From: Akkermansiaceae bacterium UBA2367
Lineage (GTDB): Bacteria > Verrucomicrobiota > Verrucomicrobiia > Verrucomicrobiales > DEV007
Reading direction: 5' to 3'
DNA length: 64,000 bases
Assembly: GCA_002344525.1 (NCBI GenBank)
Contig: DDTJ01000071.1
Coordinates: 1 to 64,000, forward strand
Position numbers and translations under genes: made by a program. The notes under the pieces were generated by a model, which worked only from the letters and a program-made list of their open reading frames with translations, ran no database searches and had not been told where the DNA came from. Numbering within the stretch: the stretch's first letter is position 1; each line of letters opens with the position of its first letter. This document shows, in pieces, positions 54,198 to 62,197 of the stretch.

Positions 54198-57100
54198 ATG
54201 CGCCGCCGCATCCAACCCTCTTCGGTCCCCCGCCCGCCCCTCTTCGGTCTGGCGATGGCGGCGCTCGTCCTGCTGCCACCGCCCGAGGCGGAGGCGCAGC
54301 GTGTCATCCGGCGGGAGCTCCCTGCCGTCGACATCGACAATCCGGCACGCGATCCCTTTCTCCCCAACGAAAAAGCAGTCCCCGCGCGGAGGCTCTTTTC
54401 CACCGCCAAGATCAAGCCGGCACCCGAACCCGCCCCCCTCCGCGAAGGCGAAATCCTCCTGCGCTGGCGCAACGGCGACGAGCTCCCCGGTCGTCTCCTC
54501 GACGGTCTCGACGGTCGGCTGCGCTTCGCCGCCGCGCCTTTCGCCGCGCCCTTCGACCTCCACCCGGCCCAGCTCTCCGGCGTGCGATTCCCGCCATCCA
54601 AAGGTCAGGCGGCGGAGGGCGAAGGCCCCCTCTTCGAAGTCAGCCTGAGAAACGGCGACCGCTTGCGCGGCCAGCTCCTCGCCGTGGACCTCGAGCACCT
54701 CCTCTTCCGGTGCGCCCCCCTCGCCGCGCCCGTCTCGATCCGGCGCAGCGAGACGCTCAGGCTGGCGCGGGCCGGCATGGACGGCGGCGGCTTCTCCGGC
54801 CTCGGCGAGCTCGACGACTGGACCTCGCGGGGGCGCGACCGCAAGCCCGCCGACTGGTTCACCGACCTGCGCGGCGAACTGGCCACCCACCAGTGGTCGG
54901 GCAACCTCTTCCGCGAGATCGCCCTGCCCCAGCGCGTCGAGGTGCGCTTCCGCGCCCGCTTTCCGCAAGGCTCGCCCAACGTGGAGGTCGGCCTGCTCCG
55001 CGAGCCCCAGCAAGGCCCGATGCTGGAGACTTGGGAGCGCCACCTCGTCCTCACCCACCGCAGCCGCTTCGCCCCGGTCATGGAGCTGACCGAGGAGACC
55101 CGCGAGCTGCACCTGCGCCTCTTCTGGGACCAGCGCTCCGGCAAGATCTCGGTCTGCGACCTCTCGGGGAAAACCCTCGCCTCGCTCACCGGAGAGACCG
55201 GACCGGAGAACCCCGATCCGGGCCGTCGAAACGCCGACCCGCTGCGCCGCGGCTTCTCCATCCTCAGCCGCAATCCGGCGATGACCCTCCTCTCGCTCGA
55301 AGCCCGGCCTTGGGACGGCGGCCCCGTGCCCTTGGTCGACCTCACCCGCCCCCGCCTGCAACTGCGCGAGGGTCCGGCCCGTTTCCGGGTCGAGGACACC
55401 TCCCTCGCCCCCGGCTCCGGCCTCCTCCGCTTCGGCGGGGAGACCCGCCCCCTCGGCGATCTCGTCGAATGGGTCCTTTCGCCCGAGACCGGAACCTCCC
55501 CCGCCCCCGGTGGCCCGGGGGTCGGAGCCACACGCGTCGCCTGGTTCTCGGGCAGCTCCCTCAGCGGAGACTACCTGCGCATGGGCGGCGCGGAGATCAC
55601 GCTACGCCCGCCCTGGGCGGCGGAGCCTGTCACCGCCTCCCTCGCCGACGCGCGAGAGATCCGTTTCCCGGAAAGCTCCGAACCCTTCGCCGCGGGAGCC
55701 GACACCCTCGCCACCGGAGGCTCCACCCTGCGCGGCGGGCTACGACTCGCCTCCCCCGGCCCGGAGGGAGGGGCCAGCCTCCTCGCCTGGCAGCCGCCCG
55801 GCGCCGACGCCCCCGTGCCTTTCGCCGACGACGCCTCCGTCACCGTCACCCGCAACCTCCCCGCCGACGCCGACTCCCCCGCCTGGCTCGGCCAAGCCCG
55901 CCTCTACCTCGACAATGACGAGATCCTGACCGGGGACCTCGTCTCCCTGACGCCTGAGAAAATCGTCTTCGAGAGTCGCGTCACTGGCCGCGTCGAGGTC
56001 GGTGCCGAACACGTCCGCGCCATCGACATCGGCACCTCCGGCCGCGTCCTGGACGGCTTCCGCGACACCGAGTGGGAGGAGATCGAGGAGGCCGAGGACG
56101 AGGTCCAGATCACCCCCGACTCCGTCATCATGCGGGCGGGCAGCTTCGGCAACCCCTCCGGACTCCTCGGCGACCGCATCCGCTTCGACGCCGAATGGAA
56201 GGAGTCCTACGGGGCCTTCACCCTGCGCCTCTTCGCCTCCGGTCCCGATGCCAGCCATCCCTCCACCGACATCGTCGTGGCGGTGCAGGGCAGCCGCCTC
56301 TTCGTCGGCAAGCTCAATGAAAACGGGGCCTTCTCCTTCTCCGGCGACCAGATCCCCGTCACCGGAAACCGCGCCTCCCTCGACATCTCGACCCGGCCCG
56401 AGGAGGTCGAAATCCACGTCAACGGCAAGTCCACCCTGACTCTGAAAGTCGATCCCGAAAAAGTCTCCGGCAACGGCGTCTATTTCAAAATGGGCGGCGG
56501 CGGGCAGGGCTGGAACCAAGCCGGAAGCACCATCGCCTTCAGCCGATTCCGCATCGAAAGCTCCCCCGGCAGCGTGCCGCGACGCGTCATCGACCCGAGG
56601 GCGAAGGCCCAGATCCTCGCCATCCCCCGGTCCATGCGCGAGAGCGTCCCCACCCACCTCCTCGTCGCGCCGAACGGCGACCTCCTCCGCGGGACCCTCG
56701 CCTCGGTCCAAGGCGGCACCCTCCGCTTCCACGCCAACGGGGAGACCCTCGAAATCCCCCGTTCCCGCGTCTCCAGCATCGTCCGCCTCGGGCCTCCCCT
56801 GCCGCCCCCTCCGGCCAAGGGAGAGGAGGAGAAGGAGAAGAAGGAAGAAGCTCCCGAAGAGGCCGTTCCGATCAACCCTTTCGCCGACGAGCATTACCAG
56901 GAGCTCGCCGCCTACAACTTCCGCACCTCCCACCGCCTCATCCTCCGCGACGGCACCCGGCTGCGCCTCGACGGGAAGGGCGTCGAAGGGAACCGCCTCT
57001 CCGGCGAATCGGCCATCCTCGGGAAATGCCTCGTCCCCCTCGAACAAATCCGGGAAGTGGGCCGCACTCCCCCCACCCTCCTCCACGAAGCCGAACCCAT

Positions 57101-57614
57101 GGACCTCGTCGCCTTCGCCGACTGGCGCTCCGTCTTCACCCCCGAGCCCGCCATTCCCGAGGCCGGGGGCGCGCCCTCCTCGCCCCTCGTCGGCAAGGAG
57201 GCCCCCGTGTTCGAACTCCCCCTGCTCGACGACTCCACCTTCCGCCTCGCCGAGCAGCGCGGGCGGGTCGTCGTCCTCGACTTCTGGGCGACGTGGAGCG
57301 GCCCCTGCATCAAGGCCATGCCCGAGGTGATGGAGGGAGTCTCCGCCTTCCCGCCCGGGACCGTGACCTACCTCGCCGTGAACCAAGGCGAGACGCCCCC
57401 GCTCGTGACCGCCTTCCTCGAAGCCCGCGAATGGCAGGACACCCCCGTCGCCCTCGACTTCAACCTGAAAGTGGGCCAATCCTACCAAGCCGACAGCCTC
57501 CCCCACACCGTCGTGATCGACCCCGAGGGCAAGATCGCCTGGGTCCACAGCGGCTTCAGCCCCGATCTGAAACGGAAGCTCTTCGAGGCCATCGCCACCG
57601 CTCTTTCCAAGTAA
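54198..57614 (+). CDS. 1138-residue secreted repeat protein with a C-terminal thioredoxin-fold domain
   Basis: A signal sequence ends near EAEAQ. It contains at least five of the xNGDxLxGxL units shared with the proteins at 31459 and 33492 (LLRWRNGDELPGRL, VSLRNGDRLRGQLL, LYLDNDEILTGDL, LLVAPNGDLLRGTL, LILRDGTRLRLDG), a concanavalin/LamG-like domain with GVYFKMGGGGQGW (about residue 760-770), and a final TlpA/ResA-like thioredoxin domain (about 990-1138: EAPVFELPLLDDS, VVVLDFWATWSGPC). The active site is WSGPC (Ser1034, Cys1037), so the first cysteine of CxxC is missing. Last gene of the operon. Confidence 0.8.
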   Translation: MRRRIQPSSVPRPPLFGLAMAALVLLPPPEAEAQRVIRRELPAVDIDNPARDPFLPNEKAVPARRLFSTAKIKPAPEPAPLREGEILLRWRNGDELPGRLLDGLDGRLRFAAAPFAAPFDLHPAQLSGVRFPPSKGQAAEGEGPLFEVSLRNGDRLRGQLLAVDLEHLLFRCAPLAAPVSIRRSETLRLARAGMDGGGFSGLGELDDWTSRGRDRKPADWFTDLRGELATHQWSGNLFREIALPQRVEVRFRARFPQGSPNVEVGLLREPQQGPMLETWERHLVLTHRSRFAPVMELTEETRELHLRLFWDQRSGKISVCDLSGKTLASLTGETGPENPDPGRRNADPLRRGFSILSRNPAMTLLSLEARPWDGGPVPLVDLTRPRLQLREGPARFRVEDTSLAPGSGLLRFGGETRPLGDLVEWVLSPETGTSPAPGGPGVGATRVAWFSGSSLSGDYLRMGGAEITLRPPWAAEPVTASLADAREIRFPESSEPFAAGADTLATGGSTLRGGLRLASPGPEGGASLLAWQPPGADAPVPFADDASVTVTRNLPADADSPAWLGQARLYLDNDEILTGDLVSLTPEKIVFESRVTGRVEVGAEHVRAIDIGTSGRVLDGFRDTEWEEIEEAEDEVQITPDSVIMRAGSFGNPSGLLGDRIRFDAEWKESYGAFTLRLFASGPDASHPSTDIVVAVQGSRLFVGKLNENGAFSFSGDQIPVTGNRASLDISTRPEEVEIHVNGKSTLTLKVDPEKVSGNGVYFKMGGGGQGWNQAGSTIAFSRFRIESSPGSVPRRVIDPRAKAQILAIPRSMRESVPTHLLVAPNGDLLRGTLASVQGGTLRFHANGETLEIPRSRVSSIVRLGPPLPPPPAKGEEEKEKKEEAPEEAVPINPFADEHYQELAAYNFRTSHRLILRDGTRLRLDGKGVEGNRLSGESAILGKCLVPLEQIREVGRTPPTLLHEAEPMDLVAFADWRSVFTPEPAIPEAGGAPSSPLVGKEAPVFELPLLDDSTFRLAEQRGRVVVLDFWATWSGPCIKAMPEVMEGVSAFPPGTVTYLAVNQGETPPLVTAFLEAREWQDTPVALDFNLKVGQSYQADSLPHTVVIDPEGKIAWVHSGFSPDLKRKLFEAIATALSK

Positions 57615-57630
57615 ATTTTGGGTAGCCGCC

Positions 57631-57715
57631 CCATCTGCGAAAATTTGCGGGCATCTGCGTCAAAAAAATAGGGAACGCAGATTTCCACGGATGAAACGCG
57701 GATTGACGCAGATGA
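57631..57715. repeat. Palindromic repeat of the CATCTGCG type
   Basis: GCATCTGCGTCAA (57651-57663) faces its reverse complement at about 57703-57715; outer CATCTGCG and CGCAGATG words also pair. It lies just downstream of the 1138-residue protein and could act as a terminator. The gap 57615-57850 holds no credible gene otherwise. It resembles the element at 28539. Confidence 0.65.
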
Positions 57716-57850
57716 AGGAGTCTTCGCGAGCCCCTTCACCGTGCCTGCCACAAGGTTTCTGCGGAATCCGAAAACATGACGCCGTGCGGTCGATCTTCTC
57801 TCGACAGATTTTTAAAAATATCCTACTCTCCACGGAAACACGACAATACC

Positions 57851-58231
57851 ATGAAGAGACACCTGCCCATCCTTGCCCTCCTCGCCGTCCTGTCCTCCGC
57901 CGCCGCTCTCGCGGGCGATCCCGGCTATGTGCGCCATGTCCCTCGCGGCGGCCACGTCTGCGCCGACAGCAAATTCCAGACTCCCCGCTACAACCAGATC
58001 CTCCCCTACCGGCACCACGGGGACTACCGGCGCTACAACGCCGCCCCCTGCTGCAGGGAGACCCTCCGCACCGAGCCCTACCTGCTCAAGACCATCGTCG
58101 TGAGCAAGCTCCGCGTCCCCCACTACACCTACGACGCCTACGGCAACCGCCGCTGCCGCCGCGTCCTCACCACCACCTACAAGGCGCTCTACTCCGACGG
58201 GAGCTGCCACGTCTGGACGGTGCAGGGTTGA
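57851..58231 (+). CDS. Small secreted Tyr/Arg-rich protein
   Basis: 126 residues from MKRHLPIL, with a signal peptide (to AALAG). The mature protein is basic, rich in Tyr, Arg and His, with five cysteines (HVCAD, PCCRE, RRCRR, GSCHV) and no recognisable domain. The stop lies 4 bases from the convergent stop of the ABC ATPase gene. An upstream ATG at 57776 would give no signal peptide and is rejected. Confidence 0.6.
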   Translation: MKRHLPILALLAVLSSAAALAGDPGYVRHVPRGGHVCADSKFQTPRYNQILPYRHHGDYRRYNAAPCCRETLRTEPYLLKTIVVSKLRVPHYTYDAYGNRRCRRVLTTTYKALYSDGSCHVWTVQG

Positions 58232-58235
58232 GGCC

Positions 58236-59249
58236 TCAACTCTTCCACGCCACCCGGTCCACCGAGCCGCGCCACGCGACCCGGCCCCGGTCGCCTCGCC
58301 GCAGATGGGCGGCGTCTTTCAGGAAGCACACCCAAGCGGACTCGGGATCGTGGTCGGGCGCGACGCGCACCTCGAAGACCGGACCCATTTCGCGCACCTC
58401 CTCGACCGTGACCATCTCCCCCTCGTGGGCGAGGTCGCAGGAGAGCCAGCGGGCGTCCTCGGGGCGCGTCCAGATTTCGATGCCGCTGTCTGCGTCGACG
58501 ACGCGGTTGGCAGGGCCGAAACGCTCCGCGCAGTAGCGGTTCGCGGGATGGCGATAGACTTCCGCCGGAGTTCCGGTCTGGGCGACCCGACCGTTCTCCA
58601 AAATGGCCACGCGGGTGGCGATGGCGAGGGCGTCCTCGGGATCGTGGGTCACGATCAGAGCGGATTGCCCGAGACTGCCGAGTAAGGTGCGGATTTCCTC
58701 CCGCAGCTTGCGACGCAGGGCCGGGTCGAGATGGGAGAAGGGTTCGTCGAGCAGGAGCAGGGTCGGCTCGGGCGCGAGGGCGCGGGCGAGGGCGAGGCGC
58801 TGCCGCTCCCCGCCGGAGAGTTCGTGGGGGAAACGCCGCTCCATGCCCGCGAGCCCGACCCGTTCGAGGCAGGCGGCGACTCGGGCGGCCTTCTCCTCCC
58901 GCGTCATCCCGCGCAGGCCGTAGACCACGTTGCGCGAGGCGGTGAGATGGGGGAAAAGGGCGCCGTCCTGAAAGACCAGCCCCAGCTTGCGTCCCTCTGG
59001 AGGCGTCTCGCGACTGGCGGGGTCTCCGGCGACGATGCGACCGTCGATCCGGATCTGCCCGGCGTCGGGTGATTCAAGCCCGGCGGCGAGACGGAGCAAG
59101 GTCGTCTTGCCGCTGCCGCTCTCGCCCACCAGCGCGAGCAGTTCGCCCCGGCTCAGGTCGAGGTCCACGCCCTCGACGGCGGCGACGCGACTACCCCGAT
59201 AGACCCGGGTGACGCCGCGAAAGGACAGGAGGGGCGGCGGCTCGCTCAT
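58236..59249 (-). CDS. Iron(III)-type ABC transporter ATP-binding protein
   Basis: 337 residues from MSEPPPLLSF. Motifs: Walker A GESGSGKTT (42-50), Q-loop LVFQDGALFP, signature LSGGERQRLALARAL, Walker B LLLLDEPFSHLDP, H-loop IVTHDPEDA. The C-terminal ~100 residues form the TOBE-type regulatory domain, as in FbpC/PotA proteins. The start overlaps the stop of the permease gene by four bases, so this is an ATPase of the iron importer encoded with it. Confidence 0.92.
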   Translation of the reverse strand: MSEPPPLLSFRGVTRVYRGSRVAAVEGVDLDLSRGELLALVGESGSGKTTLLRLAAGLESPDAGQIRIDGRIVAGDPASRETPPEGRKLGLVFQDGALFPHLTASRNVVYGLRGMTREEKAARVAACLERVGLAGMERRFPHELSGGERQRLALARALAPEPTLLLLDEPFSHLDPALRRKLREEIRTLLGSLGQSALIVTHDPEDALAIATRVAILENGRVAQTGTPAEVYRHPANRYCAERFGPANRVVDADSGIEIWTRPEDARWLSCDLAHEGEMVTVEEVREMGPVFEVRVAPDHDPESAWVCFLKDAAHLRRGDRGRVAWRGSVDRVAWKS

Positions 59250-60916
59250 CGCTCGTCGTTCGAGGAGGGTTGCAGCCAACGGTTCATGATCAGGAGTCCG
59301 GCCGCACCGGCGGCGACGATGAGAAGGGCGGGGATGGCGCAGGCTTGGAGTCGGGCTTCGCTGGCCAAACTGTAGGCCCGCGTCGCGAGGGTCTCGAAGT
59401 TGACCGGACGCAGGATCAGGGTCAAGGGCAATTCCTTGAGAATATCGACGAAAAGCAGCATCCCCCCCGCGACCAGCGGCGCGCGCAGCAACGGCAGGTC
59501 GATACGCAGGAAGGTCTCCAGCGGCGGACTCCCGAGCAGGCGCGAGGCCTCCTCCAGCGGCTTCCCGAGCCGATCCATCCCCGCCTTGGCGAGTTGCAGC
59601 GGCACGGCGAAAAACCTCGCGGTGTAGGCGAAGGAGATGGCGAAAAGCGTCCCGCCCAGCATTGGGAGGAAGGGGATGGAAAGCCGATCGAAGGCCCCGA
59701 GCACCGCGAGCACCCCCAGCGCGACGACCGCGCCGGGCATGGCGTAGCCGATCCCGGCCGAGCGGAGCAGGAGTCGTCGGTAGCGGGTCTCGCGCAGCCT
59801 CGCGGCGTAAGCGAAGATCGCGGCAAGCAGCGTCGCACCGAAGGCCGTGCCGAGGGCGAGAGCGAAGCCCCGTCCCAGCGCCGCCCCGTCCCAAGGCGCC
59901 CGTTCCACGGCGGAGGAGAGATGCAGCCAAGCCCAATGGCCCAGCCGCGCGACCGGGTAGAGAAAGCCCAAGGCCAGCGGGACGAGACAGACGGCGAGGG
60001 CGGCAAGGGCTTTCGCCGGGGAGAGGCGGAGGCGTTGCAGAGGGCTGTCCCCGCCCTCCGGGCAGGCGTATCGGGCGCGTCCCCGCAGGGCCTGCTCCAG
60101 CACCAGCAGGCCGGTGACCGCCAGCACCAGAATCCCGGCGATGCGCAGCGCCGCGACCTTGTCCCCCATGCCGAACCAAGTCCGGAAAATCCCCTCCGTC
60201 AGTGTGGGCACACCGAAGAAATGAACCGCGCCGTAGTCGTTGACCACCTCCATCGCGACGAGGGCCGAGCCAGCCACCATGGCGGGTCGCGCCAAGGGCA
60301 GGGCCACCCCGAAGAAGGCCCGCCGGGGCGAGTCCCCGAGGCATCGCGAGGCCTCGATGAGGAGCCGTCCCTGCCGGGCGAAGGCGGCGCGGCAAGCGAG
60401 ATACACGTAGGGCTGGAGCACCGCCGCGAGCATCAGGACGAGGAGGCTGTAGCGCAGCACCAGCTCCGCCGCGAGGAAGGCGTCCACCCCCGCGCTCTGG
60501 CGGATGCGCACCAACAGGGGGATCGCGGCCTCGGGGATCTGGTAATAGACGAAGGCCGCCACATAGGTCGGGATCGCCAGCGGCAGCACCAGCGTCCACG
60601 AGAGGAGGCGGCGTCCGGGGAATTCGCAAGTCGTCACCAGCCAAGCGGGCAGCACCGAGAGCAGCAGCGAGAGCGCCACCGTCGCGACCACGAGGACGAG
60701 GGTATTGCCCAGATAGCCGGGCAGGACCGTCCGCGAGAGATGACCCCATTCCGGGCTGGCCTCGCCGAGCCGCAACAGCACCGCGAAGACGGGCAGGAGA
60801 ATGAGGACAGCGAGCAATCCCGCCCCCAGCCCCCATCGGTCGGGACGGAGGAAACGGGCGGGAAAGGAGCGCGGACACTCCTGTCCGCAACCTTCAACCC
60901 GCGAGCCTGCTTCCAT
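59246..60916 (-). CDS. Iron(III)-type ABC transporter permease (FbpB-like, two fused halves)
   Basis: 556 residues with ~12 membrane helices in two homologous halves, each ending in the EAA loop (EASRCLGDSPRRAFFGVALPLARPAMVAG and EASRLLGSPPLETFLRIDLPLLRAPLVAGG), as in FbpB and ThiP-type permeases. First helix: GLGAGLLAVLILLPVFAVLL. The only in-frame ATG is upstream of a family 1 repeat, which would encode about residues 8-20 (including CGQECPRS). It lies 42 bases downstream of the substrate-binding protein gene. Confidence 0.9.
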   Translation of the reverse strand: MEAGSRVEGCGQECPRSFPARFLRPDRWGLGAGLLAVLILLPVFAVLLRLGEASPEWGHLSRTVLPGYLGNTLVLVVATVALSLLLSVLPAWLVTTCEFPGRRLLSWTLVLPLAIPTYVAAFVYYQIPEAAIPLLVRIRQSAGVDAFLAAELVLRYSLLVLMLAAVLQPYVYLACRAAFARQGRLLIEASRCLGDSPRRAFFGVALPLARPAMVAGSALVAMEVVNDYGAVHFFGVPTLTEGIFRTWFGMGDKVAALRIAGILVLAVTGLLVLEQALRGRARYACPEGGDSPLQRLRLSPAKALAALAVCLVPLALGFLYPVARLGHWAWLHLSSAVERAPWDGAALGRGFALALGTAFGATLLAAIFAYAARLRETRYRRLLLRSAGIGYAMPGAVVALGVLAVLGAFDRLSIPFLPMLGGTLFAISFAYTARFFAVPLQLAKAGMDRLGKPLEEASRLLGSPPLETFLRIDLPLLRAPLVAGGMLLFVDILKELPLTLILRPVNFETLATRAYSLASEARLQACAIPALLIVAAGAAGLLIMNRWLQPSSNDER

Positions 60917-60953
60917 GTCCTATCGAGGCGGGCAGGAGTGCCCGCGCTCCTTT
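60864..60953. repeat. Dispersed inverted repeat family 1, copy 3
   Basis: Arms 60864-60892 and 60924-60953 contain AAAGGAGCGCGGACACTCCT and GCGGGCAGGAGTGCCCGCGC; a few mismatches, ~31-base spacer. It covers the 5' end of the permease reading frame and the gap to the substrate-binding protein gene. Confidence 0.88.
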
Positions 60954-60958
60954 CTCCC

Positions 60959-61990
60959 CTACTCCCATCCGGCCAAGTTGAAGAGACGCACCGCCTCGGC
61001 GTTGTGGTTCGCGAGCGCGGCGAGGGGGACGGCGTCCGCCTTGAATTTGCCCCACCGGGTCTGCACCGCCGACCAAGCGGCGGATTCGACGACCGGGTAT
61101 TCGAAGGTCTCGGACGCGATCATCGTCTGAATCTCGTCGGAGAGCAGGAATTCGAGGAAGGCTTGCGCCTCCGCCGTCTTCTTCGAGCCTTTCACGATCC
61201 CCGCGCCGCTGATGTTGATGTGGGTGCCGCGCCCCTCCTGATTCGGGAAGAAGATCTTCACGGCGGCGGCGGCTTCGCGGTCCTTCGGATCTTCCGACGT
61301 TTCCAGCAGCCCGAGGTAGTAGGTGTTCGAGATGGCCACATCCGCGAGACCGGCCGCCACCGCGCGGATCTGGTCGCGGTCGCTGCCTTGGGGCGGGCGG
61401 GCCATGTTCTTGCGGACGGCGGTGGCCCAAGCCCCGGCGGCTTCCGCGCCGTTGGCCGCGATGAACGTGGCGAGGAGCGACTGGTTGTAGGCGTTCGCCG
61501 AGGAGCGCACCACGAGGCGTCCGCGCCACTTGGGATCGGCGAGATCCTCGTAGGTGGAGAGCTCCCCGGGCTTCACCCGCTCCGGCGAATAGACGATGAC
61601 GCGGGCGCGCTTCGTCAGCGCCACCCAATGCCCCTCCGGGTCGCGCAACGTATCGGGGACGCGGGAGAGGACCACTTCCGCGTGCGGCTGCAGCAGGCCC
61701 GCCTGCTTCGCCTTCTCCAAGCCGCCGCCGTCGGCGGTCATGAAGAGGTCCGCCTCGGTCTTGTCGCCCTCCTCCTGGAGGCGGGCGATCAGCTCGTCCG
61801 CGCCCGCCTTCACCACATCGACGCGGATGCCGGTTTTCTCCTGGAACATCTTTTGCAGCGTCTCGTCGAACTGGTAGTGCCGCTGGGTGTAGAGGACCAA
61901 GGACTTCGGCGGAGGCGGAACATCAGCCCGCGCAGGCAGCGCGGCGGCGAAAAGTCCGGCACAGAGGGCAAGGAGGGCGGATCGGATCAT
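60959..61990 (-). CDS. Iron(III) ABC transporter substrate-binding protein (FbpA/FutA-like)
   Basis: 343 residues with a signal peptide (LLALCAGLFAAALPARA). The family pattern is clear: SLVLYTQRHYQFDETLQKMFQEKTGIRVDVVKAGADELIARLQEEG near the N terminus, ADLFMTADGGGLEKAKQAGLLQP, and the tyrosine pair in AISNTYYLG (about 220) that binds Fe(III) in FbpA. It starts the fbpABC-like operon on the minus strand, with a possible Fur-type dyad just upstream. Periplasmic. Confidence 0.92.
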   Translation of the reverse strand: MIRSALLALCAGLFAAALPARADVPPPPKSLVLYTQRHYQFDETLQKMFQEKTGIRVDVVKAGADELIARLQEEGDKTEADLFMTADGGGLEKAKQAGLLQPHAEVVLSRVPDTLRDPEGHWVALTKRARVIVYSPERVKPGELSTYEDLADPKWRGRLVVRSSANAYNQSLLATFIAANGAEAAGAWATAVRKNMARPPQGSDRDQIRAVAAGLADVAISNTYYLGLLETSEDPKDREAAAAVKIFFPNQEGRGTHINISGAGIVKGSKKTAEAQAFLEFLLSDEIQTMIASETFEYPVVESAAWSAVQTRWGKFKADAVPLAALANHNAEAVRLFNLAGWE

Positions 61991-62016
61991 GGCGGAGGGA
62001 GGAGGAGGGTTTCTTT

Positions 62017-62037
62017 AATGAGAATGAATCTCGATAA
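62017..62037. promoter_or_regulatory. Candidate Fur-type box upstream of the iron transporter
   Basis: AATGAGAATGAATCTCGATAA has a GAGA-ATGAA-TCTC dyad and the A/T-rich hexamer pattern of Fur boxes. It lies 27 bases upstream of the substrate-binding protein start codon on the minus strand, where an operator for an iron importer is expected. Match to the Fur consensus is partial. Confidence 0.45.
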
Positions 62038-62161
62038 CTCTTCCACAATCAGGGCGAAGCTCCGGGGAATCAAGTGGGAAAATGCCGGGGCGGGGCGGCG
62101 GGAAAGCGTGTTTCCGGTGGTCGGCGCGATCCACGCCAGCACGATCACATTACTAAAAGCC

Positions 62162-62182
62162 CCCTCTCCCCTTGGGAGAGGG
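62162..62182. terminator. Perfect GC hairpin between the iron operon and rhuM
   Basis: CCCTCTCCC (62162-62170) and GGGAGAGGG (62174-62182) with a CTT loop, followed by GCCGGGGTGAGGG, the word set of a widespread intergenic repeat. It sits just downstream of the rhuM stop on the minus strand and could terminate that transcript. No U-run follows. Confidence 0.5.
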
Positions 62183-62197
62183 CCGGGGTGAGGGTCA

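Noticed and set aside
59270..62191. Long plus-strand frame opposite the iron permease and binding protein
   Set aside because: Gln/Arg/Glu-rich shadow; the minus strand has clear transporter motifs.
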